The notes beneath the pieces were generated by a model, which saw only the letters and a list, made by a program, of their open reading frames with translations, did not search any database and was not told the origin of the DNA. The position numbers were made by a program, and so were the translations under genes. From Lysobacterales bacterium (GTDB lineage: Bacteria > Pseudomonadota > Gammaproteobacteria > Xanthomonadales > SZUA-5), in the NCBI GenBank assembly GCA_019187485.1, contig JABAQR010000037.1, positions 1 through 64,000 on the forward strand: a stretch of 64,000 nucleotides of DNA, written 5' to 3'. Positions within the stretch are counted from its first letter, which is position 1. Each line of letters opens with the position of its first letter. This document shows, in pieces, positions 27,060 to 34,779 of the stretch.

Positions 27060-27887
27060 TCACTGTCGCCAGTGCCTTTTTTGCACCGGCGACGGGTGGC
27101 CCGGGGTGGCGCGCCAGGGGTTGATGTCCAGACCGCCGCGGCGGGTGTAGCGGGCTTCGACCAGCAAGGTCCGCGGTGCGCAGCGCGCGGCGAGGTCGAG
27201 GAAGATCCGTTCGACGCACTGTTCGTGGAACTCACGCAGTTCGCGGAAGGACAGCAGGTAGCGCAACAGACCGGCGCGGTCGATCGCAGGACCGTGGTAA
27301 TCGACAAGGACACTCGCCCAGTCCGGTTGACCGGTCACCGGACAGTTCGAGCGCAGCAGATGCGAATGCAGGCGCTCGACGACGATGCGTCCACGCTCGC
27401 CATGCAAGGCATCGGCGGCGACGCTCTCGGCCGCATCGAAACGGCAGTCGACCGCGTCGATGCACACGCCCGGTAGTTCCTGCGGCGCCAGACGCGACCA
27501 CTCGGATGGTTCGAGCAGCTCGACCGCGACTGCGGCGCCGGCCGCTCGCATCAGGTCCGCGGCGATCCGCTCGCGCACCGCGGCGAGGCCATCCAGACGC
27601 TCGCGCACGTAGCTGTTGAGGTAGAGCTTGAAGCTCTTCGACTCGACCAGGCAAGGCGTCTGTGCCGGCAGCTCCGCGCGCAGCACCGCCATCCGTGGCC
27701 TGCCATCGGGATCCAGCCAGCCGAGCTCCCAGCCGGTCCAGCGATCCCCGCCGGCGCCCGACCAGGGTCCGGTCAGGCCGAGTGCTGCGCGCCCGGGCGC
27801 ACGCGGGATCGGCGTCAGGATCTGCGGGGAGTAGCACGGCTGGTGCTCGACGGCGCGGCCGAGCAGGGTGTCGACGGGCAGGGTCAT
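27060..27887 (-). CDS. queF: NADPH-dependent 7-cyano-7-deazaguanine reductase QueF (long form)
   Basis: 275 residues, the length of the two-domain (YqcD-unlike, type II) QueF. It reduces preQ0 to preQ1 in queuosine synthesis, using NADPH. Visible signatures are the QueF motif ESKSFKLYLNSY, the catalytic-cysteine segment LRSNCPVTGQPDWA, and the C-terminal EARYTRRGGLDINPW. The ATG at 27887 gives the conserved N-terminus TLPVDTLLGR; the longer frame upstream is not conserved in character. No other queuosine gene is in the window. Confidence 0.93.
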   Translation of the reverse strand: MTLPVDTLLGRAVEHQPCYSPQILTPIPRAPGRAALGLTGPWSGAGGDRWTGWELGWLDPDGRPRMAVLRAELPAQTPCLVESKSFKLYLNSYVRERLDGLAAVRERIAADLMRAAGAAVAVELLEPSEWSRLAPQELPGVCIDAVDCRFDAAESVAADALHGERGRIVVERLHSHLLRSNCPVTGQPDWASVLVDYHGPAIDRAGLLRYLLSFRELREFHEQCVERIFLDLAARCAPRTLLVEARYTRRGGLDINPWRATPGHPSPVQKRHWRQ

Positions 27888-27971
27888 GCGCGAATGGTGC
27901 TGGCGAGAGGCACCATTCTGGAGCAGCGATGCATGCATCGCGACTGCCACGGGCCTCCGTGCGAACCGGGC

Positions 27972-28541
27972 TCAGCTCAAATCCTCGGGTCTGTCGATGT
28001 CGAAGGCCAGCGCCGGCGCGTCGAGGATTGCGCAGTCGCTCGCCCGCAACAGCATGCGCGCACCGACATCACCGTCGAGTCCCGCCAGTCGCGCGCGCCA
28101 CCCGGGTGGAAACAACGCCGGCGTGCCGACGATGCCGGCATAGCCACTGGCCACCGGTCGCCGTGGATCGCAACGCCAGCGCGCGACCAGCGCCCGCAGA
28201 TGCGCGGCGTCCAGCGCCGGTTGGTCGACGCCGAGCGCCAGCAGACCACAGTCGGCAGGCGCTGACTGCACGAGTGCGGCGAGACTCGCGCCCATGCCGC
28301 GGGTCCAGTCGGGCACTTCGATCACCCGCAACGGCAGGTCCGCGATGAGCGCGTGGCATTCGTCCGCAGCCGCCCCGAGCGCGACCAGCAGCTCGCGCGG
28401 CGCGCTCGCGAGTGCCGCCAGCGCCATTCGCCGCAGCAGCGGAAGGCCATCGATGTGGATTCGTTGCTTGGCCTGCCCGAGTCGACGCGAGCCACCCGCC
28501 GCGAGCAGCAACGCGACGTGCGTAGGGCCGGCCTCAACCAC
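27972..28541 (-). CDS. MobA/MocA-like nucleotidyltransferase
   Basis: 189 residues of the NTP_transf_3 fold. LLAAGGSRRLGQAKQ is the nucleotide-binding loop with its lysine; RGMGASLAALVQ and GVDQPALDAAHLRAL (metal-binding Asp) follow, then IDRPEDL at the end. Relatives attach CMP or GMP to molybdopterin. GTG at 28541 overlaps the last codons of the XdhC-family gene by 8 bases, so the two are translationally coupled; together they suggest maturation of a molybdenum hydroxylase such as xanthine or CO dehydrogenase, whose structural genes are not in this window. MocA rather than MobA is likely given the partner. Confidence 0.85.
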   Translation of the reverse strand: MVEAGPTHVALLLAAGGSRRLGQAKQRIHIDGLPLLRRMALAALASAPRELLVALGAAADECHALIADLPLRVIEVPDWTRGMGASLAALVQSAPADCGLLALGVDQPALDAAHLRALVARWRCDPRRPVASGYAGIVGTPALFPPGWRARLAGLDGDVGARMLLRASDCAILDAPALAFDIDRPEDLS

Positions 28542-29448
28542 GCGCGAAGACCTGGGTCAGTCGCGCCAGCATCGCCAGCGCGACCGCCTCCGGACCGTGC
28601 GCGCCGAGCGCGAGACCGACCGGTGCTTCGAGTCTGCCGTCGAGGCGCGCGCGCGCGGGGGCGGCAAGTTCGGCCAGCAGCTCGTCGCGCCGTGACGGCG
28701 GACCGAGCAGGCCGATGAAGCCGAGCGAAGAGTCCGCCAGTGCAGCGAGGCAACACCGATCCTCGTCGTACAGGTGCGAGGCGCAGATCGCGGCGTCGTA
28801 CCGCGCAAGCCTCAGACTGTCGACGACCGCCGCCGGACGCGCCGCGATGCAGTTCCGGGCAGCCGCCAGACGGGCGTCCGCCAGATAGCGCGCGCGGTGC
28901 TCGACCACGTCGACGCGCCAGCCCAGCGTGCCGGCCAGTGTCAGCAGCGGCGGCGCCTCGGGCCCGCCACCCAGCAGCAGCAGTCGCGGCGGCGGTGCGA
29001 TCGCCACCCGACCGGCGGCCGCCGTTTCGTGGCATTCCAGCGCATCCGCATCCACCCACAACCAGCGATGTGCGTCATCGGCCGCCGCAAGCGCAGTCAG
29101 CAGCGGATGGTGGGCGTCACCAGGCCACAGCAGGAGATCCGTGGTGCCGCGACAACCACTTTGCGAACCGAACCAGCGGTCGTCGTCGCCACGGGTGTCG
29201 TAGCTGCGCCGGAGTGCGCTCCCAACGGCCAGTACCGCGTGTGCGTCGGCGACCAGCGCGACCTCCAGGCAACCGCCGCTGATACAGCCGGCAGCGAGAC
29301 CCGTCTCATCGATCAGCGCGAGCGCGCCGGGCTTGCGGTAGCTCGACCCCCGGGTCGCCACCACCAGCGCCGCCACCGCCGGCCGCGGTCGCGCACGCCA
29401 GTCGTCCAGCAGATGCAACAGGGTGTGATGGCGGGGATAGCGGTGCAC
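28534..29448 (-). CDS. XdhC/CoxI-family molybdenum cofactor insertion protein
   Basis: About 304 residues. XdhC-family chaperones bind sulfurated molybdenum cofactor and deliver it to hydroxylases. Signatures: ATRGSSYRKPGALALI and GCISGGCLE in the N-terminal domain, and a Rossmann-like second domain (RLLLLGGGPEAPPLLTLAGTLGWRVDVVEHR, ASHLYDEDRCCLAAL, IGLLGPPSRR). The start is uncertain: GTG at 29448 matches the usual family beginning (TLLHLLDDWRAR), while an ATG at 29577 would add 43 residues with no family look. I see no strong ribosome site for either. It is coupled to the nucleotidyltransferase. Confidence 0.82.
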   Translation of the reverse strand: MHRYPRHHTLLHLLDDWRARPRPAVAALVVATRGSSYRKPGALALIDETGLAAGCISGGCLEVALVADAHAVLAVGSALRRSYDTRGDDDRWFGSQSGCRGTTDLLLWPGDAHHPLLTALAAADDAHRWLWVDADALECHETAAAGRVAIAPPPRLLLLGGGPEAPPLLTLAGTLGWRVDVVEHRARYLADARLAAARNCIAARPAAVVDSLRLARYDAAICASHLYDEDRCCLAALADSSLGFIGLLGPPSRRDELLAELAAPARARLDGRLEAPVGLALGAHGPEAVALAMLARLTQVFARG

Positions 29449-29704
29449 GACGACGGGTCCGGCCAGGGGCGCTTGCAGCGCAAGCAGCCGCTGCGACGGC
29501 TGAGCCGACGAGCATAGTGCCGGTCCGGATGACGCGCACCGGCATACTGCCGAATGTTCTGCCGGAAGATGGAACATCGTGTGGAGCAGGCCTTGCGGAG
29601 GCGCGGCCCTGCGGCCCACGGAGGCCCATCCTGGACTCGCCAGCCCACGTCCTCCATGGCCGGCGTTTCATCCCTTGTGCGAGTCGGGAGCCTCGGTGAG
29701 CAAC

Positions 29705-30451
29705 TCACACGGCGTAGCCCGAATGGATCGCGACAATGCCGCCCAGCAGATTGCGCACCGACACGCGCTCCAGACCGGCCTCGCGCATCAGCCCGGCGAG
29801 CCGCTCCTGGTTCGGATGCTTGCGGATGGACTCGGCGAGGTAACGATAGCTGGCCTCGTCTTTCGCCACCACCCGCCCGAGCAGCGGCAGCACGCTGAAG
29901 GAATACAGATCGTACAAGGGCTTCAGGACCGGCTGGCGCACTTCCGAGAACTCCAGCACCAGCGCACGCCCACCGGGGCGCAGCACACGCCGCATTTCGG
30001 CCAGCGCGGCGGACTGGTCGGTGACGTTGCGCAGCCCGAAGGCAATCGTCGCGACGTCGAAACTGCGATCGGGAAAGGGCAGCGCCTGCGCGTTGAGGCG
30101 CGCACAGCCGACCCGTGCGCCATGCCCTTCGTCGAGGATGCGGTCGCGTCCGCGCTCGAGCATCCGCGCATTGATGTCGGACAGCACCACCAGGCCCGCG
30201 TCGCCTACCCGCGGCGCCAGCAGAGCGGCGATGTCGCCGGTGCCGCCGGCGAGGTCGAGCACGCGATCACCTGCGCGCACCCCGGCGGTGGCGACGAAGT
30301 GGCGCTTCCACAGTCGGTGCAGACCGAGCGACATCAGGTCGTTCATGAGGTCGTAGCGGCTCGCCACCGAACTGAACACGGCGCCGACGAGACCCTGCTT
30401 GTCCGTGATCGGGACGTCGCGGTAGCCGAAATGGGTAGTGGGCTTTTCCAT
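29705..30451 (-). CDS. ubiE: UbiE/MenG quinone C-methyltransferase
   Basis: 248 residues. It methylates the quinone ring with SAM in ubiquinone (and menaquinone) synthesis. Motifs: HFGYRDVPITDKQGLVGAVF, YDLMNDLMSLGLHRLWK (the UbiE signature), the SAM loop LDLAGGTGDIA, FGLRNVTD and the second UbiE signature region LVLEFS. The ATG at 30451 gives the conserved N-terminus EKPTTHFGY, but no Shine-Dalgarno precedes it; on this strand the sequence is CCTCCTCCC. Upstream is an ACGAGGGC-type repeat that translates as a short low-complexity extension. It lies near the oxidase genes, fitting a respiratory role. Confidence 0.93.
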   Translation of the reverse strand: MEKPTTHFGYRDVPITDKQGLVGAVFSSVASRYDLMNDLMSLGLHRLWKRHFVATAGVRAGDRVLDLAGGTGDIAALLAPRVGDAGLVVLSDINARMLERGRDRILDEGHGARVGCARLNAQALPFPDRSFDVATIAFGLRNVTDQSAALAEMRRVLRPGGRALVLEFSEVRQPVLKPLYDLYSFSVLPLLGRVVAKDEASYRYLAESIRKHPNQERLAGLMREAGLERVSVRNLLGGIVAIHSGYAV

Positions 30452-30465
30452 GGGAGGAGGATATG

Positions 30466-30492
30466 GCACGAGGGCATGGGGGCACGAGGGCA
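30466..30492. repeat. ACGAGGGC-type short repeat upstream of ubiE
   Basis: GGCACGAGGGCA occurs twice with ATGGGG-like spacing, immediately upstream of ubiE. The same unit occurs in both orientations around the ctaB start (36482-36656). Non-coding; function unknown. Confidence 0.55.
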
Positions 30493-30607
30493 AGCCGGAT
30501 GTACCGGAGTGCTGGTTCCTGGATTCCGTCCGGAAGGCGCACGCAATCGCGACGAGTGGTTGCTGGAGGAGTCGCGCCCTTCCGCGAGTTTCTCCGTGCC
30601 CCGTGCC

Positions 30608-31012
30608 TTACGCCCATCCCCACCAGCGCAACCAGCCCAGCGGGTGATGCGCGCGGGCGATGCCGAACATCAGCAGGTAGGTCGCCAGCGCGGCGAGGTA
30701 CCAACCCAGGCGCGCACGCTGCGTGCGCGCGCGGCGCAAGGCCTGCACGCCGAGGACCACATAGACGACCAGCAGCAGCACCTTCAGCGTCAGCCAGTCG
30801 TGCGTGATCGGGTACGCATGCAGTGTCGTCATCAGCAGGAAGGCGGCGGCCAGCAGTGCGGTGTCGATGCCGTAGCTCAGATAGCGCACACCGGCGTGAT
30901 TGGCCAGCGGTTGCCCGGCAAGCGCCAGCAGCCCGCGCAGCGCGAACAGGCCGCCGCTGACGAGCACCAGCCCGATATGGATGGACTTGACCTGAGGATA
31001 GATCTCGAGCAT
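30608..31012 (-). CDS. SirB2-like four-helix membrane protein
   Basis: 134 residues with four predicted membrane helices: VKSIHIGLVLVSGGLFALRG, a second containing YLSYGIDTALLAAAFLLMT, WLTLKVLLLVVYVVLGVQAL, and YLAALATYLLMFGIARAHHP. The pattern, including the first-helix KSIHIG and the C-terminal RxHHP, matches the SirB2/YchQ family, first linked to invasion-gene expression in Salmonella but of unknown biochemistry. The ATG at 31012 starts the first conserved segment; the longer upstream frame covers an intergenic palindrome and is rejected. Confidence 0.75.
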   Translation of the reverse strand: MLEIYPQVKSIHIGLVLVSGGLFALRGLLALAGQPLANHAGVRYLSYGIDTALLAAAFLLMTTLHAYPITHDWLTLKVLLLVVYVVLGVQALRRARTQRARLGWYLAALATYLLMFGIARAHHPLGWLRWWGWA

Positions 31013-31391
31013 GGGGAAACCGCCGGTGGGCAAACCGTATGGCGGCGCCGCGGAAGCGCCACCGGTCCGCGGAGAATGCTCCGCCGAAAAGCCTGGCCGG
31101 GGAATGATCCGCGTCAGACCCGTGTTCGTCGCGCTCGCGCCCGCACGATATGGAGGCGATTGCCCGATACCGGCTTCCCGCAGATCGGATCCGATCTGCG
31201 AGGGATGCTCCACCGACCATCGCCGGCCCATCCGCAAATCGAGTACGCAAGCGCTCGATTTGGCGAATCGCTTCTCCCTGGCTCATCCGAACCCAACGAC
31301 TTACTGCCGATCCATGCACGCCATGGCCCTCTCTGGCATGCGCCCCCTGCGATGTGCGACGCTCCACCCCGGACAACCAGGAGCCCGTCGC
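31013..31391. other. Divergent intergenic region with palindrome
   Basis: 379 bases between divergent genes (SirB2-like, minus; DUF4893-like, plus). The one clear structure is the perfect 22-base palindrome at 31179-31200. The plus-strand frame open across this region has no start context and no conserved character until 31392. I see no convincing sigma-70 promoter. Confidence 0.5.
31179..31200. promoter_or_regulatory. Perfect 22-base palindrome
   Basis: CGCAGATCGGA followed directly by its exact complement TCCGATCTGCG, with a BamHI-like GGATCC centre and no loop. It is in a divergent intergenic region, 167 bases from the SirB2-like start and 192 from the DUF4893-like start. It is long enough to be a dimer operator or a cruciform; no regulator gene is adjacent. 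Confidence 0.45.
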
Positions 31392-31988
31392 ATGCGACTT
31401 CCAGCCGTTGCACTCGCCTTGCTGCTCCCCGCCATCGCCCATACGGCCGACGAGGACGGCTGGCGTGCGGTCATGCACGACACGCACGAACCGATGATCG
31501 ATCACGCCGTCGAGCGCGCGACAAGCGCACTCGACGGACTCGCCGACGACACCTATGGCCGCTCCGATCAGACGCTCGCACGCGCACTGCTGGCAGCCGA
31601 GCCGAAGGCGGTCGAATACGAAGCGTTGCTCGGCGACTGGCGCTGCCGTTCGCTGCAGGTGGAACCGAACGGACTGTTCGTCTATCCCGCCTTCCACTGC
31701 ACGATCGCGCTGACCGAAGACGGCGTACTGATCTTCACCAAGATCAGCGGCTCGCAGCGCCGCCACGGCCAGCTGTACCCGCATGCTGCGGGGGGGTGGG
31801 TCTTCCTCGGCGGACGGTCGGTCAACGACGACCCCTATCGATCCTATCCATTCGATTCCGAAGACACCGGAAGCGATGGTTTTGCCAACGCCAGCGTCGG
31901 CCGCGTCGAACTGCTCAAGGATGGCCGCGTGCGCATGATCCTGGATGCCGACGGCGAACGCGCGGAGTTGTACGAGCTGAAGCGGTAG
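31392..31988 (+). CDS. DUF4893-like exported protein
   Basis: 198 residues. Signal peptide LPAVALALLLPAIAHTA, then GDWRCRSLQ, YPAFHCTIAL, FTKISGSQRRHGQLY and the closing ILDADGERAELYELKR. The order GDWRCR - FHC - GSQR - GxLY - ELxR fits the DUF4893 family as I know it; the family has no known reaction. Two cysteines (in WRCR and FHC) could form a disulfide. The ATG at 31392 has AGGAG about nine bases upstream and opens the signal peptide. Probably periplasmic. Confidence 0.7.
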   Translation: MRLPAVALALLLPAIAHTADEDGWRAVMHDTHEPMIDHAVERATSALDGLADDTYGRSDQTLARALLAAEPKAVEYEALLGDWRCRSLQVEPNGLFVYPAFHCTIALTEDGVLIFTKISGSQRRHGQLYPHAAGGWVFLGGRSVNDDPYRSYPFDSEDTGSDGFANASVGRVELLKDGRVRMILDADGERAELYELKR

Positions 31989-32164
31989 GGCGCACGCCGG
32001 GCGGTTTTCGGGCCAACGCCACGCCTGCGCGTCGTCGGGATCGCCTGAGTTTCCCGCCGTGGGCGGCCCCGACCCGTGAGGGGCGGGTGAAGCTGCTGCG
32101 GCTGTTTTCATCCGGCCGGACTTGCCCCGGCCTCGGGTGGAAGCGAGCCTTTCCCCACCCCGCT

Positions 32165-32569
32165 TCACCCATACAGCATTCCGTACACGCCCAGCCCCGA
32201 CAGGCACACGTACAGCCACAATGGCCAGGTGTAGCGCACCCACGCACGATGGCGCTGCTCGCGGCGCTGCCAGCCCAGCCAGGCGCTGCGCGCGATCAGC
32301 GGCAGCGAGAGCGCTGCCAACAGAACGTGACTGATCAGCAAGGCGTAGTAAAGCCGCCGCCACTCGCCACCGTAGCGGAAGATCGGCGCGGCCGCGTGAT
32401 AGGCGAGGTAGGAGACCAGGAAGACCGCCGACGTCGCCAGCGCGGCCAGCATCAACGCACGGTGACGGGCGACCTGCCGGCGCGCGATCGCCAAGCGCGC
32501 GGCGACCAGCAGCGCGGCGATCAGCGCGTTCAGCGCGGCGTTCAGATGCGGCAGGTCGGCGTAGTCCAT
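32165..32569 (-). CDS. DUF420-family membrane protein (oxidase assembly, CtaM-like)
   Basis: 134 residues and four membrane helices. HLNAALNALIAALLVAARL, HRALMLAALATSAVFLVSYL, YHAAAPIFRYGGEWRRLYYA, and a last helix WPLWLYVCLSGLGVYGML match the DUF420 pattern (R-H-x-x-L-M first; S-Y-L-x-Y-H; R-x-x-Y). In Bacillus the DUF420 protein CtaM is needed for heme-A-containing oxidases. It follows ctaA on the same strand after 118 bases, consistent with a role in maturation of the heme-copper enzyme encoded divergently. Histidines in helices 2 and 3 could bind heme or copper. Confidence 0.8.
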   Translation of the reverse strand: MDYADLPHLNAALNALIAALLVAARLAIARRQVARHRALMLAALATSAVFLVSYLAYHAAAPIFRYGGEWRRLYYALLISHVLLAALSLPLIARSAWLGWQRREQRHRAWVRYTWPLWLYVCLSGLGVYGMLYG

Positions 32570-32687
32570 GTATCGACCCCTTCGCGGGCGGGTCGCCGCC
32601 TCGCCATGATCGCCATTGAGCGCCTCCTGGCGGCGGCGGTACCGTCGCAAGCCCCGTGCGGAACGGGAGCCGTCTGCGCGCGCGGCG

Positions 32688-33749
32688 TCAGGCGCGCGCT
32701 CCCGGTCGTCCACGACCGAGCCACCACAGCACCGCGCTGAGCAGCAGCACCGCACCGCCCTGGTGCAGAGTACCGAGCCATACCGGCACGTGCAGCAGCA
32801 GAGTGCTGATGCCGAGCACGACCTGCAACAGCACCGCGGCCAGCAATCCGTGCTGCGCGCTCCGCAGCACGCGATCTACCGTGCGCCTTCCGCGCCACCA
32901 CATCACGAGCACGCAGCCGAACAGCGTCAGCGCCAGCAGACGGTGGACGAACTGCACCGCGACCGGGTTCTCGAACAGGTTCAGCCAGGACGGATCGAAT
33001 GCGTCGAGTCCGGGCGGTATCCAGTGTCCGCCCATGGTCGGGAAAGTGTTGAACATGTGGCCGGCACGCAGGCCGGCGACGAAGGCGCCCCACAGGATGG
33101 TCGTCGCGGCCAGCGCCAGCAGCCACCAGCCCGCGCGCGGGCGCACGGGCGCATCAGCGGGCGCCGGCGCGAGCGTGCGCACCGCCAGCCAGAACATGCA
33201 GGCATAGATCGCCAACGCCAGCGACAGGTGCGCGGCAAGCCGGTAGTGCGAAACCCGCGGGATGTCGACCAGACCGCTGCGGACCATGAACCAGCCCATC
33301 CAGCCCTGCAAGGCGCCCAGCGCAAGCACGCCAATCAGCGGCCGTTTCAGCCGCGTCGGGATCGCGCCGCGCAGCCAGAACCAGGCCAGCGGCAGCGCGA
33401 ATACGAAACCCAGCAGGCGCGCGAGCAGGCGGTGCCCGTACTCGTACCAGAAGATCAGTTGGAAGTCACCGAGTGTCATTCCCTGGTTCACCTTCAGGTA
33501 CTGCGGACTCTGTCGGTACTTGTCGAACTCCGCCTGCCAGGCGGCCTCGTCCAGTGGCGGCAGCACGCCGGTCACCGGTCGCCAATCCACAATCGACAGG
33601 CCCGACTCGGTCAGCCGGGTCGCCCCACCGAGCATCACCAGCGCCCACAGCACGGCGCAGCAGGCGAGCAACCAGATCCCGATCGCGCGTTCGCGCGTGC
33701 GAGCGGCCGAATGGCCATCGACCGTCGTCGTCATCGTCATCGCATGCAT
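32688..33749 (-). CDS. ctaA: Heme A synthase (CtaA/COX15 type)
   Basis: 353 residues with eight membrane helices. It oxidises the heme O methyl group to formyl, giving heme A. Conserved heme-binding histidine segments: YEYGHRLLARLLGF, SHYRLAAHLSLAL, AGHMFNTFPTMGGHW, VQFVHRLLALTL and LGTLHQGGAVLLL. The N-terminal MLGGATRLTESGLSI is typical of the COX15/proteobacterial branch. The ATG at 33749 has GGAG eight bases upstream; ATGs at 33745, 33740 and 33734 lie nearby, the first out of frame. It is divergent from the oxidase genes, with a shared FNR/DNR-like palindrome between. Confidence 0.92.
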   Translation of the reverse strand: MHAMTMTTTVDGHSAARTRERAIGIWLLACCAVLWALVMLGGATRLTESGLSIVDWRPVTGVLPPLDEAAWQAEFDKYRQSPQYLKVNQGMTLGDFQLIFWYEYGHRLLARLLGFVFALPLAWFWLRGAIPTRLKRPLIGVLALGALQGWMGWFMVRSGLVDIPRVSHYRLAAHLSLALAIYACMFWLAVRTLAPAPADAPVRPRAGWWLLALAATTILWGAFVAGLRAGHMFNTFPTMGGHWIPPGLDAFDPSWLNLFENPVAVQFVHRLLALTLFGCVLVMWWRGRRTVDRVLRSAQHGLLAAVLLQVVLGISTLLLHVPVWLGTLHQGGAVLLLSAVLWWLGRGRPGARA

Positions 33750-33836
33750 CCGGAAGTCTCCATGGCGCCGCCGGATACCAGCATCGGGGCGAGCGGGCAA
33801 GCGGTCCTGCGTGAATGCCGGTCACCTGCAAGGCGG

Positions 33837-33850
33837 TTGACTCGCGTCAA
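33837..33850. promoter_or_regulatory. FNR/DNR-like palindrome between ctaA and the heme-copper enzyme genes
   Basis: TTGAC, four bases, GTCAA: arms and spacing match the FNR/ANR/DNR consensus (TTGAT-N4-ATCAA) with one change per half. Its centre is 68 bases before the small gene's ATG at 33912. CAAATA at 33875-33880 is a possible -10 roughly where a class-II FNR promoter (site centre near -41) would place it. DNR/NNR regulators answer to NO and FNR/ANR to low oxygen, which would fit an NO- or O2-reducing enzyme. The match is by eye, not by a scored matrix. Confidence 0.45.
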
Positions 33851-33911
33851 TTACAGCTCGGTGGCCGCGGGCGACAAATAGACCGCCCGTCTCAAGCAGG
33901 AAACAACAGCC

Positions 33912-34064
33912 ATGAGTGAACACCCGCAGGACGAAAAAGTGCCCTGGATACAGCAATTGCTGGACAACCCCTTCCTGCTGCTGTTCCTGGGCGTCATGGT
34001 GCCGATGGTGGTGTACACGCTCTGGGGCGTGATCGACATCCTGACCATCCCGGCAGCCAAGTGA
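33912..34064 (+). CDS. One-helix small membrane peptide, oxidase-associated
   Basis: 50 residues: a polar N-terminus (MSEHPQDEKVPWIQQLLDNP), one membrane helix (FLLLFLGVMVPMVVYTLWGV) and a short tail. GCAGGAAAC lies about eight bases upstream of the ATG. It is the first gene of the rightward heme-copper set and resembles in size and place the one-helix accessory subunits of B-family and cbb3 oxidases (subunit IIa, CcoQ), though no sequence signature proves this. Too short for routine ORF cut-offs, so easily missed. Confidence 0.7.
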   Translation: MSEHPQDEKVPWIQQLLDNPFLLLFLGVMVPMVVYTLWGVIDILTIPAAK

Positions 34065-34228
34065 ATGCACTCGCGGGAGACCAGCGGCGCGATCGCCCGC
34101 TGCGGGCCCGTCCGCGGCTTCCCCGACCCGGCGGCGGCGCTTATCCACCCGCCTGACACGATGGCGCCGAAGGCCCGCCTCGATACCGGATCCCTCGCAC
34201 CCACCTCGCTCGATCAAGGATTCTCGCC

Positions 34229-34768
34229 ATGAGTGCCATCCTGCCCCCGGCCGAACGGCTGTGGTGGAAACACCCGCTGGACCGCGTCGAAGGGACGTGG
34301 ATCGCCATCGCCTTCGTCTGGTGCATGGTGATGTTCTTCATGATGGTCTACTGGCACGTCTACGGCCGCCAGAACCTCTCCACCGAGACCTACAAGACCA
34401 CGCCGGAACAGTTCTCGGCGAAGGCCCAGGCGATGGTCGACGCCTACACGGTGCGCACCGAAACCAGCATGCAGACGCCGGTGGTGGCGCCGCCGGCCGG
34501 CAGCGACATCTACATGATCGCGCGACTGTGGAACTTCTGGCCGATCCTGGAACTGGAGAAGGACCAGACCTACCGCCTGCACCTGACCAGCATGGACTAC
34601 AACCACGGCTTCTCGTTGCAGCCCGCCAACATCAACATCCAGGTGGTGCCCGGTTACGAGCATGTGGTGACGGTGACGCCGAACCAGAGTGGCACCTACT
34701 CGGTGGTGTGCAATGAATTCTGCGGGATCGGCCATCACATGATGGTCGGTCGCATCTACGTGAAGTGA
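34229..34768 (+). CDS. CuA-type heme-copper enzyme subunit II
   Basis: 179 residues. One membrane helix (WIAIAFVWCMVMFFMMVYW, about 24-43), then a periplasmic cupredoxin domain with a complete CuA site: H126 (DYNHGFS), C161, C165, H169 and M172 (CNEFCGIGHHMM, spacing 3-3-2). The short one-helix form is that of B-family (ba3-like) oxidases and of CuA-containing NO reductases such as the sNOR small subunit. The ATG at 34229 has AAGGA upstream. Eleven bases separate its stop from the subunit I start, so they are co-translated. It passes electrons, probably from a c-type cytochrome or cupredoxin, to subunit I. Confidence 0.9.
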   Translation: MSAILPPAERLWWKHPLDRVEGTWIAIAFVWCMVMFFMMVYWHVYGRQNLSTETYKTTPEQFSAKAQAMVDAYTVRTETSMQTPVVAPPAGSDIYMIARLWNFWPILELEKDQTYRLHLTSMDYNHGFSLQPANINIQVVPGYEHVVTVTPNQSGTYSVVCNEFCGIGHHMMVGRIYVK

Positions 34769-34779
34769 CGGAGACAGCC

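Noticed and set aside
29449-29577. N-terminal extension of the XdhC-family protein to ATG 29577
   Set aside because: The added residues have no family likeness and no ribosome site; kept as an alternative only.
30463-30807. Plus-strand ORF with a good-looking GGAGGAGG leader
   Set aside because: It reads through the ACGAGGGC repeat and then antisense to the SirB2-like gene; the protein is low-complexity.
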